From Streptococcus suis (GTDB lineage: Bacteria > Bacillota > Bacilli > Lactobacillales > Streptococcaceae): a stretch of 64,000 nt of DNA. Where the stretch lies: contig NZ_JAMWEM010000010.1 of the NCBI RefSeq assembly GCF_024509525.1, positions 1 through 64,000 of the forward strand, given 5' to 3'. Shown here in pieces: positions 25,512 through 35,258 of this stretch (position 1 is its first letter; each line of letters opens with the position of its first letter). The position numbers were made by a program, and so were the translations under genes. The notes below the pieces were generated by a model that had not been told where the DNA came from, did not search any database, and worked only from the letters and a program-made list of their open reading frames with translations.

Positions 25512-28500
25512 AACTTCAATTTAAGCAGCAGCAATTTCAGTTAGATGCGGTGTCCTCTGTTGTGGATGTTTTTGCTGGTCAGGGCAAGCATAGCGGTTTT
25601 GATTACCACATGGACAAGGGTCAGGGAATGGATGCGGAACTGGATATGAATTTTATCGGTTTCCGCAATGCTCCCATCCAGCTTTCACAGGACACTATCA
25701 GCCAGCAGGTACGAAGTCATCAGCTCCGCTATGGACTTAAACCTTCCGAAAACCTATCCATCCAAAAAGTCGATGGTCGTCCGTCTTACAATTTGACCAT
25801 TGAGATGGAGACAGGGACAGGGAAGACCTATACCTATATCCGCACCCTGATGGAGCTCAACAAGCAGTATGGCTGGCTCAAGTTTATCATTGTGGTGCCC
25901 AGCATCGCCATTCGGGAGGGGGTGCTCAAGTCCTTTGAGATCATGGCAGACCATTTTCAGATGGAGTACGGCAAGAAACCACGTTACTTTGTCTATGATT
26001 CTAGCCGTTTGGGAGAGCTGGACAAGTTCGCCAACTCCTCGGACATTCAGGTCATGATTATCAACTCCCAGGCCTTTAATGCCACTGGAGCGGATGCCCG
26101 TCGGATTCACACCGAGCAGGAAAGTTTCCGCTGGAGAAAGCCCATCGATGTTATCGCAGCGACCAATCCCATTTTGATCATCGATGAGCCTCAGTCGGTT
26201 GAGGGGAAAAAGACTAAAGAACGCTTGGAGGATTTCAAACCCCTATTTACCCTCCGCTATTCAGCCACTCATAAGGACAAGCACGATATGATTTATCGTC
26301 TGGATGCCTTGGACGCCTACAATAAAAAGTTGGTCAAGAAGATTGCCGTTAAGACCGTGGAGCAGACTTCTACCACAGGTACACAAGGCTACCTTTATCT
26401 GCAAGAACTGGTTCCGCAAAAATCAGGAGCTCCAAAGGCTCGGATTGAGTTTGAGGTGCGGACCAAGTCAGGCGATGTCAAGCGTGTGACCAAGCTGGTT
26501 GAAGAACCGTTTGCCCTCTATGAAGAATCTGGTAATCTCCCAGCCTATCAAGATGGTTGGACCTTGAGTCATTTCGATGCGCGTGAGGGTGAAAATTCCA
26601 TTCAAATCGGTGCCAATCGCAAACTCCATGTTGGTGAAGTGATTGGGGAGACCAACGAAGATGACATCCGTCGTATCCAGATTCGGGAAACCATTGCCAG
26701 TCACCTGCAAAAAGAAGAAGGCCTATATAAACGAGGTATCAAGGTGCTTTCCCTTTTCTTCATTGATGAGGTAGCCAAGTACAAGTGCTACGACGAGCAA
26801 AATGATGCCTACAATGGCACCTATGCCCAGATGTTTGAAGAAGAGTATGAAGCCCAGGTCAAGGCCTTGTTGGCAGATCCAAACCTCCATGGCAGCAACT
26901 TTTGGCATTATCTAAATAATCATCAGGAAGGCAATCCCGTTCACGCAGGTTATTTCTCCGTTGATAAGGTGAAAAAATCGGACAAGGTCAAGTTTGTGGA
27001 TTACAAATCGGCAACTGAGAAGAGAAACAATCAGTCCAACGACAAGGATGCCTTTGATTTGATTATGAAGGACAAGGAGCGTCTGCTGTCCTTTGATGAG
27101 CCAGTACGCTTTATCTTTTCCCACTCAGCCCTCAAAGAAGGCTGGGACAATCCTAATGTCTTCCAGATTTGTACTCTGAAAAATACGGGTACGGAGACAG
27201 AAAAACGGCAAAAGATTGGTCGTGGGATGCGTCTTGCTGTTGACCAAAAAGGTGTCCGTCAGGATGAGGAACTCTTAGGAGCTGATGTTCATAATATTAA
27301 CAAATTGACAGTTATTGCCAATGAAAGCTACGAGGATTTTGCTAAGAACTTGCAAAGAGAACTCAAGGAAATCTTGGCTGATCGTCCAAGCAAGGTGGAA
27401 GTGGACCTCTTTGTCAATAAGGTCTTGGAAAATGAAGCCGGTCAAAAACTGACAGTCACCAAGGAAGTGGCTAAAGAGATTGAATACCAGTTGATTAAAC
27501 AAGATTATATTGACAGCAAGGGAAATCTGACCACCACTTACTTTGAACAAAAGGCTACCAATCAGTTTACATTATCTGAAAATCTGGCTGGCTATGAAGT
27601 GGCGGTAAAAGACATTTTGGAATCTATTTACGATGCCAATCGTTACCAGATTGAGCGTGAAAATGATTCGGAAGTTGTCTTTGCTAGAGAAATCAATCCT
27701 GACAACTACAATCGTCAAGAGTTTAAACGTCTGTGGGAAAGCATTCATCACAAGTCCACCTATTATGTGGAGTTTGACGATGAGGAATTGATTGAAAAAT
27801 CGGTCAAGGTTATCAATGAGGCTCTCTTTGTCAAAAAGCCAAGCTATATGATTACAGAGGCTGAAGCAAGGGAAATGAAAGCTGAACAAGGTTTGGATTT
27901 CAAGTTCAATAAAGACGGCAAGCGTCAGGCTGAATTGGACAAGTCTTCTATCCAACTCCGCTATGATTTGTTGGGTGAAATTGCCAGTCGCACGGAGTTG
28001 AAACGCAAAACAGTTGCCAATATCCTGAAACAGATCTCGCCAAGCAAGTTTGGCATGTTCGCCTATAACCCTGAGGCATTTATCCAACGAACAAGCCGCC
28101 TGATCAATGAACAAAAGGCCAGTCAGGTGATTGAGCATATCCGCTACAATATCTTGGAAGAAACCTTTGACACTTCTGTTTTTACGGATAACCCAGAAAG
28201 CGGAAAATTGTCGGACAAACGGATACTGGAATCGCAAAAAGGTGTGTATAATTATGTAAAGGTCGATTCGGATACGGAGCGGAAGTTCAAAGAAGAGTTG
28301 GATCAATTTGAAGATGTCATGGTCTACACCAAATTACCTAGCAATTTTAAGATTTCCACCCCTCTGGGTGCTTACAACCCTGACTGGGCAATTGCCTTTC
28401 GAGATGGTTCGGTTAAGCATGTTTACTTTGTAGCAGAAACCAAGGGTTCCATGTCTAGTTTGCAACTGAAAGGGGCAGAGCTTGCAAAAATTGAGTGTGC

Positions 28501-28603
28501 CAAGGCCCACTTCAAAGCCTTGAAGGAAAAAGGTTTGATTGCTGATGATCAGGTGTATGGCGTTGTTAATTCTTACGAGGAGCTGTTGAAACTTGTCAAA
28601 TAG
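25508..28603 (+). CDS. Type III restriction enzyme Res subunit
   Basis: A 1031-aa helicase-nuclease. Walker A is METGTGKTYTYIRT near residue 99 and motif II is IIDEPQSVEG near 224; the DEPQ form is usual in Res subunits. Helicase motif VI is QKIGRGMRLAVD near 575. The C-terminal PD-(D/E)xK nuclease is visible as YNPDWAIAF ... VYFVAETKGS (residues about 957-980). With Mod it would cut DNA after ATP-driven communication between two unmodified sites. When mod is OFF, Res should also be inactive because Mod supplies recognition. It is full length. Confidence 0.92.
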   Translation: MKLQFKQQQFQLDAVSSVVDVFAGQGKHSGFDYHMDKGQGMDAELDMNFIGFRNAPIQLSQDTISQQVRSHQLRYGLKPSENLSIQKVDGRPSYNLTIEMETGTGKTYTYIRTLMELNKQYGWLKFIIVVPSIAIREGVLKSFEIMADHFQMEYGKKPRYFVYDSSRLGELDKFANSSDIQVMIINSQAFNATGADARRIHTEQESFRWRKPIDVIAATNPILIIDEPQSVEGKKTKERLEDFKPLFTLRYSATHKDKHDMIYRLDALDAYNKKLVKKIAVKTVEQTSTTGTQGYLYLQELVPQKSGAPKARIEFEVRTKSGDVKRVTKLVEEPFALYEESGNLPAYQDGWTLSHFDAREGENSIQIGANRKLHVGEVIGETNEDDIRRIQIRETIASHLQKEEGLYKRGIKVLSLFFIDEVAKYKCYDEQNDAYNGTYAQMFEEEYEAQVKALLADPNLHGSNFWHYLNNHQEGNPVHAGYFSVDKVKKSDKVKFVDYKSATEKRNNQSNDKDAFDLIMKDKERLLSFDEPVRFIFSHSALKEGWDNPNVFQICTLKNTGTETEKRQKIGRGMRLAVDQKGVRQDEELLGADVHNINKLTVIANESYEDFAKNLQRELKEILADRPSKVEVDLFVNKVLENEAGQKLTVTKEVAKEIEYQLIKQDYIDSKGNLTTTYFEQKATNQFTLSENLAGYEVAVKDILESIYDANRYQIERENDSEVVFAREINPDNYNRQEFKRLWESIHHKSTYYVEFDDEELIEKSVKVINEALFVKKPSYMITEAEAREMKAEQGLDFKFNKDGKRQAELDKSSIQLRYDLLGEIASRTELKRKTVANILKQISPSKFGMFAYNPEAFIQRTSRLINEQKASQVIEHIRYNILEETFDTSVFTDNPESGKLSDKRILESQKGVYNYVKVDSDTERKFKEELDQFEDVMVYTKLPSNFKISTPLGAYNPDWAIAFRDGSVKHVYFVAETKGSMSSLQLKGAELAKIECAKAHFKALKEKGLIADDQVYGVVNSYEELLKLVK

Positions 28604-28612
28604 GAGGCGGAC

Positions 28613-28702
28613 ATGGCAGGTCTGATATTATTTTGTTTATGGTTACTATTCATGATTGGTTTAGTGACAGTAGCTATTGCGTATAGGATATTAGGAATGT
28701 AA
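28613..28702 (+). CDS. 29-aa membrane peptide
   Basis: ATG 28613 follows AGGAGG ten bases after the res stop. The peptide is one hydrophobic helix with the core LWLLFMIGLVTVAIA and ends YRILGM. A second gene of this type, 360 bp downstream (28976), shares LWLLFMIGL-TVA, so the pair are duplicates. The function is unknown. Confidence 0.6.
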   Translation: MAGLILFCLWLLFMIGLVTVAIAYRILGM

Positions 28703-28805
28703 AGAGAGGGAAGAAAAGAATTTGTTTAGAGTATTTGGTAAAACAAAAGAGTGACCGTGTTGGGCAATATATATCAAAACCCTGAGTTAGTAGAGGAGGA
28801 AACAT

Positions 28806-28979
28806 ATGACAAGAGAAGAAGTATTGAAATATATAAAATTATTGGGAGCAGGAAGGGAGCTATATGAGGAAGCCTACAAGCTACTTTATGAGCGAGACGA
28901 CTTGATGCAAGAAGTTATTGAAAGATGTGGCGGTATAGTTGACTTGATTTGCTTGATAGAAGGGCAGGGTCTGGTATGA
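28806..28979 (+). CDS. 57-aa acidic helical protein
   Basis: ATG 28806 follows GAGGAGGAAACAT. The product (TREEVLKYIKLLGAGRELYE ...) is soluble, helix-forming and rich in Glu and Leu, with one Cys-Gly-Gly segment. It overlaps the next membrane peptide by four bases (ATGA). Small proteins of this kind are seen on plasmids and integrative elements; the family is not recognised. Confidence 0.6.
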   Translation: MTREEVLKYIKLLGAGRELYEEAYKLLYERDDLMQEVIERCGGIVDLICLIEGQGLV

Positions 28980-29068
28980 TTGTGTTAGTTTTATGGTTGC
29001 TATTTATGATAGGCTTGTGTACCGTAGCAGTCGGTATCATGTTCGGAAAAGGGCGAGGTAGAAGATAA
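28976..29068 (+). CDS. 30-aa membrane peptide, paralogue of the 28,613 gene
   Basis: Starts within the stop of the previous gene. One hydrophobic helix (LWLLFMIGLCTVAVGIM) followed by a basic tail, GKGRGRR. It differs from its paralogue mainly in the tail. Its stop overlaps the next start (TAATG), indicating translational coupling. Confidence 0.58.
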   Translation: MIVLVLWLLFMIGLCTVAVGIMFGKGRGRR

Positions 29069-29202
29069 TGGAAATACTTTTATATGTATTTTTCTTTCTT
29101 GGTTTGCTCTTATTCCTATCTCCTGTAATTATCCTTATAATTACAGGAGCTTGGGTAACGTTAAACTTTATAGTGAGTTTATTTTGGAGGAATAATGGAT
29201 GA
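29068..29202 (+). CDS. 44-aa membrane peptide
   Basis: Almost wholly hydrophobic (EILLYVFFFLGLLLFL ... VIILIITGAW) with a short RNNG end; probably two short membrane segments. It is coupled to the preceding peptide by a TAATG overlap. The run of coupled tiny genes ends here. No family is recognised. Confidence 0.5.
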   Translation: MEILLYVFFFLGLLLFLSPVIILIITGAWVTLNFIVSLFWRNNG

Positions 29203-29405
29203 TAAAAGGGAAGCATTGTTGTGTGCATAAGGGAATATGAAGCTAACAATAATATAGTAGGTAAGTCAGGGTTGGTTAAAGGTATAATTGAACATTATCT
29301 CGACACCTACTATTCATAATGTGGGCCGGACTAGTTGCCATTTTCCGTTTTTTCCAATCACTCTTTTCAAAAAGTTCCTAATAGCAAGGAAAGTCAGCAT
29401 TTACT

Positions 29406-29606
29406 CACGCCAAACGCATGAAGAAAATTTCGTTTTCAGAAATCATATTTTCAATATTAACATCAATTTTTTATTGAAAAAAGTGATATAATAGCTTTGA
29501 AAATGAGGGATTACCCCTGTTAAAGTGTAAGTTTTATGGAAATATTTTGAAAAAATGCATGTAACTAGAAAATAGTTGCATGCATTTTCTTCATGCGTAT
29601 GGCGTG
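29406..29606. mobile_element. 201-bp miniature inverted-repeat element (MITE)
   Basis: The element has 23-bp terminal inverted repeats differing at one base (left 29406-29428, right 29584-29606; the outer end reads CACGCC and the inner part ACGCATGAAGAAAAT). It is flanked on both sides by the same 9 bases, GCATTTACT (29397-29405 and 29607-29615), a target-site duplication. It encodes no protein. Inside are an extended -10 (TGATATAAT, 29484-29492) and a 16-bp hairpin (29552-29588) overlapping the right end. A 9-bp duplication suggests mobilisation by a transposase of a family making 9-bp duplications; the parent is not in this window. Confidence 0.85.
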
Positions 29607-29623
29607 GCATTTACTGGCTTTCT

Positions 29624-29652
29624 TTGTTTTCTCCGCTGTTTTTTGATATAAT
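29624..29652 (+). promoter_or_regulatory. metG promoter
   Basis: TTGTTT, 17-bp spacer ending TTGA, TATAAT. It begins nine bases beyond the right target duplication of the miniature element, so the insertion replaced everything upstream of -35 without breaking the core promoter. Confidence 0.75.
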
Positions 29653-29705
29653 GAAGTATTGTCAATAACAGGGTTTCATTCGCCCTGAATTTGAAAGGAA
29701 AAAAC

Positions 29706-31709
29706 ATGACAAAAACACCGTTTTACATCACCACACCGATTTATTATCCGTCTGGCAAGCTCCACATCGGGTCGGCCTACACAACTATTGCCTGCGATGT
29801 CTTGGCTCGCTACAAGCGTCTCATGGGCCACGAGGTTTTCTATCTGACAGGGCTTGATGAGCACGGCCAGAAGATTGAAGAGAAGGCTAAAGAAGCAGGT
29901 CTGACACCTCAGGCCTACGTTGACGGCATGGCAGTTGGCGTCAAGGAACTTTGGAACTTGCTGGACATCTCTTACGACAAGTTCATCCGCACGACCGACG
30001 ATTACCACGAGAAAGTGGTGGCGGCTGTTTTTGAAAAATTGCTGGCGCAGGACGACATTTACTTGGGAGAGTATTCTGGTTGGTATTCCGTATCGGACGA
30101 GGAATTCTTCACCGAGAGCCAATTAGAAGAGGTCTTCCGAGATGAAAACGGCAAGGTCACAGGTGGTATCGCTCCGAGTGGTCACGAGGTTGCCTGGGTT
30201 TCAGAAGAATCCTATTTCCTTCGTCTCAGCAAGTATCAGGACAAATTGGTTGAGTTTTTCAATGCCCACCCAGACTTTATCCAGCCAGACGGTCGTCTCA
30301 ATGAAATCATGAAAAATTTCATCGAGCCAGGCTTGGAAGATTTGGCAGTATCCCGTACCTCATTTACTTGGGGCGTGCCTGTTCCGTCCAATCCTAAACA
30401 CGTTGTCTATGTCTGGATTGATGCCCTGCTCAACTACGCGACTGCCTTGGGTTATGGTCAGGAAGAAACAGCCAACTATGACACCTTCTGGAATGGAACA
30501 GTTTACCACATGGTTGGTAAGGACATTCTTCGTTTCCACTCCATTTACTGGCCAATCATGCTCATGATGTTGGATATGAAGTTGCCAGACCGCTTGGTTG
30601 CTCATGGCTGGTTTGTCATGAAAGACGGCAAGATGTCCAAGTCTAAGGGCAATGTGGTCTATCCAGAAATGTTGGTTGAGCGTTTCGGCTTGGATTCACT
30701 CCGTTATTACCTCATGCGTAGTCTGCCAGTCGGCTCTGACGGCACCTTTACACCAGAAGATTATGTTGGTCGTATCAACTACGAGCTAGCCAACGACCTT
30801 GGAAACTTGCTCAACCGAACGGTTGCTATGATTAACAAGTATTTCGGTGGTCAGGTACCGACTTTTGTTGCCAACGTGACAGATTTTGATGCGGACTTGG
30901 CGGCAGTAGTAGCTGACAACTTGGCAAGCTACCACACCTACATGGAAGCTGTGGATTATCCACGCGCTTTGGAAGCTGTTTGGAATATCATCTCCCGTAC
31001 CAACAAGTACATCGATGAAACTGCACCTTGGGTCTTGGCAAAAGAAGAAGCAGACCGTGACAAGTTGGCAGCAGTGATGGCTCACTTGACAGCAGGTCTT
31101 CGTGTGGTGGCGCACCTCATTCAGCCATTCATGATGACCACTTCAAATGCTATTATGGAACAGCTTGGTTTGGGAACAGCATTTGACCTTGAAAACCTTG
31201 ACTTTGCAGGTCTTCCAGCTGGTTTGACAGTGGTCGCAAAAGGCACGCCTATCTTCCCACGGTTGGATATGGAAGAAGAAATCGCCTATATCCAAGCCCA
31301 AATGGGTGGCAGCTCTGTTATTTCCCAAGAGGAAGAAAAAGAGTGGAACCCAGCTGACGTAGAACTCAAAAACGAAAAAGCTGCGATCAAGTTCGAGGAC
31401 TTCGACAAGGTGGAAATCCGCGTGGCTGAAGTCAAAGAAGTAGCCAAAGTAGAGGGTTCTGACAAGTTGCTCCAATTCCGCCTGGACGCAGGTGACGGAC
31501 AAGACCGCCAAATCTTGTCTGGTATCGCCAAGTACTATCCAAATGAGCAAGAGTTGGTCGGCAAGAAAGTCCAAATCGTTGCCAACCTCAAGCCACGTAA
31601 GATGATGGGCTTGCTCAGCCAGGGCATGATCCTCTCAGCCGAACATGGTGACAATTTAACACTTTTGACAGTAGATCCATCTGTGCCAAACGGCAGTCAG
31701 ATTGGGTAA
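29706..31709 (+). CDS. metG: Methionyl-tRNA synthetase
   Basis: A 667-aa class I synthetase. The HIGH-type motif is [11 protein letters not shown] (about residue 18) and the KMSKS loop is [13 protein letters not shown] (about 307-319). The anticodon-binding helical domain follows, and the C-terminal 110 residues form an EMAP/Trbp tRNA-binding domain ([20 protein letters not shown]). No zinc-knuckle cysteines are visible in the connective peptide. ATG 29706 follows AAAGGAAAAAAC. A terminator closes the gene at 31716. Confidence 0.97.
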   Translation: MTKTPFYITTPIYYPSGKLHIGSAYTTIACDVLARYKRLMGHEVFYLTGLDEHGQKIEEKAKEAGLTPQAYVDGMAVGVKELWNLLDISYDKFIRTTDDYHEKVVAAVFEKLLAQDDIYLGEYSGWYSVSDEEFFTESQLEEVFRDENGKVTGGIAPSGHEVAWVSEESYFLRLSKYQDKLVEFFNAHPDFIQPDGRLNEIMKNFIEPGLEDLAVSRTSFTWGVPVPSNPKHVVYVWIDALLNYATALGYGQEETANYDTFWNGTVYHMVGKDILRFHSIYWPIMLMMLDMKLPDRLVAHGWFVMKDGKMSKSKGNVVYPEMLVERFGLDSLRYYLMRSLPVGSDGTFTPEDYVGRINYELANDLGNLLNRTVAMINKYFGGQVPTFVANVTDFDADLAAVVADNLASYHTYMEAVDYPRALEAVWNIISRTNKYIDETAPWVLAKEEADRDKLAAVMAHLTAGLRVVAHLIQPFMMTTSNAIMEQLGLGTAFDLENLDFAGLPAGLTVVAKGTPIFPRLDMEEEIAYIQAQMGGSSVISQEEEKEWNPADVELKNEKAAIKFEDFDKVEIRVAEVKEVAKVEGSDKLLQFRLDAGDGQDRQILSGIAKYYPNEQELVGKKVQIVANLKPRKMMGLLSQGMILSAEHGDNLTLLTVDPSVPNGSQIG

Positions 31710-31715
31710 ATTCAT

Positions 31716-31744
31716 AACACTCAGCACAGCTGGGTGTTTTTTTG
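31716..31744 (+). terminator. Intrinsic terminator after metG
   Basis: AACACTCAGC / GCTGGGTGTT stem (one G-U pair), then TTTTTTG. Confidence 0.8.
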
Positions 31745-31769
31745 CGAACTAATAAAGAAAGGAGGTTTT

Positions 31770-32711
31770 ATGTTAGTTGCACTTGATGAAGATGGGCAAG
31801 TTTTTAATGTCTTGGAAAATCCTGCGCCGCAAGGTCGCTATTCCTGTCCAGGTTGTGGAGGACCTGTCCGATACAAATCCGGTAAAGTTCTGCGTTCGCA
31901 TTTTGCCCATGTCACCCTTCGGGATTGTACATACTTCTCCGAGAATGAGTCCGCCCAGCACCTGTCCCTCAAGTCCAGTTTGTATAAGTGGTTACAGGGT
32001 CAGGAAGAAGTAGAGTTAGAGGCCTATCTTCCTGCAACCAAGCAGGTGGCAGACATTTTAGTCAATCAGCATCTAGCACTAGAAGTCCAGTGTTCTAGCC
32101 TGTCTATTTCACGCTTGCAGGAACGGACTATGGCCTACCAACAAGCAGGTATAGCTGTTCTGTGGTTTCTGGGAAAGGATCTCTGGCTTGGAGAACGGCT
32201 GACCAATCTCCACAAACAATTTCTGTATTTTAGCATGAATATGGGGTTTCATCTCTGGGAATTGGATGACGAGAAAAAGGAATTGCGTCTCCGTTACCTC
32301 ATTCATGAAGATTGGCGAGGAAAGGTACACTGTTTGACCAAGGTATTTCCATTTGGTCAAGGGGACTTACTGGCTATGCTACGGTCACCATTTGCCAAGC
32401 AAGCCTTGTCCTATTTTACTTGTTCGGTTGATCAGGATTTGCTGGACTATGTTGCCAAGCAACTCTATTACCGAGTACCCAAGTGGATGAACTTGCAGGC
32501 GGAGGCCTACCAGCAAGGGAAAAACTTGCTCAGTCAGTCCTTGGATGACTTCTATCCCCAAATCCGTCTACCCAGCTCTGCCATTGGCTTTGCCCAAATC
32601 AAACAAGACCTGACACCGATTTACCAAGCATTTGATCTGTTTTACGACAAAGCAAAAGATAAGAGAAAACAAATCTTGTATCCACCTATAATGTATAGAC
32701 AACTTGTGTAA
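31770..32711 (+). CDS. coiA: Competence protein CoiA
   Basis: A 313-aa protein needed for transformation, acting after DNA uptake in recombination of the incoming strand. It begins LVALDEDGQVFNVLENP, then a Cys-x2-Cys pair (YSCPGCGGPVRYKSGK), then the nuclease-like segment VADILVNQHLALEVQCSSLS with the D...E-x-Q pattern of the CoiA nuclease-like domain. AAAGGAGG precedes ATG 31770. Late competence genes are normally driven by SigX/ComX from a TACGAATA box; only a poor match (TGCGAACT, near 31743) is seen. Confidence 0.93.
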   Translation: MLVALDEDGQVFNVLENPAPQGRYSCPGCGGPVRYKSGKVLRSHFAHVTLRDCTYFSENESAQHLSLKSSLYKWLQGQEEVELEAYLPATKQVADILVNQHLALEVQCSSLSISRLQERTMAYQQAGIAVLWFLGKDLWLGERLTNLHKQFLYFSMNMGFHLWELDDEKKELRLRYLIHEDWRGKVHCLTKVFPFGQGDLLAMLRSPFAKQALSYFTCSVDQDLLDYVAKQLYYRVPKWMNLQAEAYQQGKNLLSQSLDDFYPQIRLPSSAIGFAQIKQDLTPIYQAFDLFYDKAKDKRKQILYPPIMYRQLV

Positions 32712-32755
32712 ATAATGATATAATAAAAGAAAAGGTTTACAAGGAGGTTCGTGGT

Positions 32756-33382
32756 ATGAAATTCAGTCGTTTTACTTTAGTAAGTGCTTCTTTGCTTCTA
32801 CTAGCTTTCTTATCAGCTTGTTCTGTAAAACATGAGGAGGGGAAAACCACCACAGCCTCCAGTCAGCAAGTGCAAACAATCAATGAGGAAGAAGCACAGA
32901 AGTTTACCTCCCAGCATAGTCAGACAGTAGCTTCGAAAGAAGTAGCAGAGGGTGGAGGAACACTCATAGTCTTTGAAGATGGTACGGAATACCTTTTTAC
33001 TGAAGGATATTATGTGCTTTCCTACCAAAGTGGTTGTAAGGTAACCTATTTCGTCGAAAGCGGTGACTATACTGTAGCGACAGATGAATACGAAGGAGAA
33101 GACAAAGCAAGTGCAGCTAAGGGGCAGGTTGGACAGTATTTTGTAGAAAGTGGCTACTCTATTTCTTTTGCAAATGATGGCACCCTCCTTATTGATTTAC
33201 AAGGAAATTTCACTCACCAGTATGATGGTAAAGAGAAAAAAGGAAATGTTAAAGAGGCAGAAGGGAGTAGTTACGTCGATAGCTTGTTAAACCAATATGG
33301 CATCCCTAACCTTGCCTTTTATGACAGTTTTGTCAAAGAAGCAGTAGCAGATGCCAAGACCTACTTTACTGCTGATGAGTAA
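32756..33382 (+). CDS. Putative lipoprotein of unknown function
   Basis: A 208-aa secreted protein with a type II signal peptide: FLSAC at residues 18-22, so Cys22 would be lipidated. The mature part starts with a Ser/Thr-rich linker and continues with an alternating-strand domain (YLFTEGYYVLSYQSGCKVTYF). The promoter TAGACA-17-TATAAT lies directly upstream and AAGGAGG precedes the ATG. No family is recognised. Terminator at 33392. Confidence 0.75.
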   Translation: MKFSRFTLVSASLLLLAFLSACSVKHEEGKTTTASSQQVQTINEEEAQKFTSQHSQTVASKEVAEGGGTLIVFEDGTEYLFTEGYYVLSYQSGCKVTYFVESGDYTVATDEYEGEDKASAAKGQVGQYFVESGYSISFANDGTLLIDLQGNFTHQYDGKEKKGNVKEAEGSSYVDSLLNQYGIPNLAFYDSFVKEAVADAKTYFTADE

Positions 33383-33390
33383 CTTGTAAG

Positions 33391-33422
33391 CCCTCACTTT
33401 CCGTTGGAAAGTGGGGCATTTT
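33391..33422 (+). terminator. Intrinsic terminator
   Basis: CCTCACTTTCC / GGAAAGTGGGG with a GTT loop and a later TTTTT. Confidence 0.8.
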
Positions 33423-33454
33423 TATGTTAGAATATTTTTTACGGAGGATTAATT

Positions 33455-35257
33455 ATGTCTAAACAACGTTACGAAATGGAAGAAAAGTACCAGTGGGACT
33501 TGACCACTGTTTTCCCAACCGATGATGCCTGGGAAGCAGAACTTGCAGATTTACAAGCTGAAACTGAAAAAACAAAAGAATTTGCAGGTCACTTGCTGGA
33601 CTCAGCTAAGAGCCTCTTGGAGATTAGTGAGACTCAGCTTGGTCTCATGCGCCGCATTGAAAAACTCTATGTCTATGCGTCTATGAAGAACGACCAAGAT
33701 ACTCGTGAAGGCAAATATCAGGAATTTCAAGCTAAAGCCATGGGTTTGTATTCGGTCTTTTCACAGGCTTTTGCCTTCTATGAGCCTGAATTTATGGCCA
33801 TTACTGAAGAGCAGCTGGAGGCCTTTAAGGCAGAAGAGCCTGCTCTTGTTCAGTACAGCCACCAATTTGAAAAGCTTTTGGCAGCCAAAGACCATGTCCT
33901 GTCACAAGAGGTGGAAGAAGTGTTGGCAGCAACCAGCGAGATTTTTGAATCACCTGCAGAAACCTTCTCAGTCTTGGATAATGCCAGTCTGCGTTTCCCA
34001 GAAATCGCTGATGAAGATGGTCACTTGGTGCCTCTTTCTCACGGCAACTATATCCACTTTATGGAGTCTAAAAACCGTGATGTCCGCCAAGAAGCATACG
34101 AAGCTATGTACGGTACCTATGAGCAGTTCCAGCATACCTACGCTAAGACCTTACAGTCTAACGTCAAGGTCAATAACCTGAAAGCTCGTTTACGGAAGTA
34201 CGATTCAGCCCGTCACGCATCACTTGCAGCTAATTTCATTCCAGAATCCGTTTACGATACATTAGTGGCGGCAGTCAACAAGCACCTTCCGCTCTTGCAC
34301 CGTTATATCAATTTGCGTAAGAAACTCTTGGGTATTGATGATTTGAAGATGTACGATATGTACACTCCATTGTCAGATTTCAGTACCAAGATTTCATACG
34401 AAGATGCTCTAAAAAAATGCCAAGAAACCTTGAAAATCTTTGGCGAAGATTACTCTGCTATCGTAAAAGAAGCCTTCGAAAATCGCTGGATTGATGTCCA
34501 TGTTAATGAAGGCAAACGCTCAGGAGCATATTCAGGAGGTGCCTACGACACCAACGCCTTCATGCTTCTCAACTGGCAGGATAACTTGGATAACATGTAC
34601 ACCCTTATCCATGAAACAGGACATTCTCTCCATTCTATGTTGACTCGTAAGACTCAACCCTATGTCTATGGTCATTATTCCCTCTTCTTAGCAGAAATTG
34701 CTTCAACAACCAACGAAAATCTCTTAACAGAAAAACTCTTGGCAGAAGTAGAAGATGACAAGGAACGCTTTGCGATTCTTAACCATTACCTAGATGGTTT
34801 CCGTGGTACAGTCTTCCGCCAGACCCAATTTGCCGAGTTTGAGCAAGCCATATACAAGGCAGATCAGGAAGGTCAAGTCTTGACGGCTGATTTCCTCAAT
34901 GAATTGTATGGTCAGACAAACGAGAAATATTACGGACTTTCTGCCGAAGAAAATCCAGAAATCCAGTTTGAGTGGGCTCGTATTCCACACTTCTATTACA
35001 ATTTCTATGTCTATCAATATGCGACAGGTTTCGCAGCAGCATCAGCTCTCGCAAACAAGATTGTCAATGGTAGCCCAGAAGACAAAGAAAACTATCTCAA
35101 CTACTTGAAAGCAGGTAGCTCAGATTACTCCCTCAATGTCATCGCTAAGGCTGGCGTAGACATGACCAAGGAAGATTACCTCAACGATGCCTTCAAGGTA
35201 TTTGAAGCTCGTTTGGAAGAATTAGAAGCTCTCGTTGAGAAAGGTGTGCACCTCTAA
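33455..35257 (+). CDS. pepF: Oligoendopeptidase F
   Basis: A 600-aa zinc metallopeptidase of family M3 that trims oligopeptides in the cytosol. The zinc site is [13 protein letters not shown] (HExxH at about residue 387), with the third ligand in the following helix ([13 protein letters not shown]). The N-terminal domain begins [17 protein letters not shown], typical of PepF. CGGAGG precedes the ATG. The next gene starts two bases after its stop and is probably co-transcribed. Confidence 0.95.
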   Translation: MSKQRYEMEEKYQWDLTTVFPTDDAWEAELADLQAETEKTKEFAGHLLDSAKSLLEISETQLGLMRRIEKLYVYASMKNDQDTREGKYQEFQAKAMGLYSVFSQAFAFYEPEFMAITEEQLEAFKAEEPALVQYSHQFEKLLAAKDHVLSQEVEEVLAATSEIFESPAETFSVLDNASLRFPEIADEDGHLVPLSHGNYIHFMESKNRDVRQEAYEAMYGTYEQFQHTYAKTLQSNVKVNNLKARLRKYDSARHASLAANFIPESVYDTLVAAVNKHLPLLHRYINLRKKLLGIDDLKMYDMYTPLSDFSTKISYEDALKKCQETLKIFGEDYSAIVKEAFENRWIDVHVNEGKRSGAYSGGAYDTNAFMLLNWQDNLDNMYTLIHETGHSLHSMLTRKTQPYVYGHYSLFLAEIASTTNENLLTEKLLAEVEDDKERFAILNHYLDGFRGTVFRQTQFAEFEQAIYKADQEGQVLTADFLNELYGQTNEKYYGLSAEENPEIQFEWARIPHFYYNFYVYQYATGFAAASALANKIVNGSPEDKENYLNYLKAGSSDYSLNVIAKAGVDMTKEDYLNDAFKVFEARLEELEALVEKGVHL

Positions 35258-35258
35258 T

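Noticed and set aside
27572..28306. 244-codon minus-strand frame opposite res
   Set aside because: It is fully antisense to the conserved Res coding sequence, with no ribosome-binding site; a frame shadow.
29195..29230. 11-codon frame at the end of the small-peptide chain
   Set aside because: Too short and without any distinguishing feature.
31740..31750. SigX (cin-box) promoter of coiA
   Set aside because: Only TGCGAACT is found against the TACGAATA consensus, right after the metG terminator; too weak to call.
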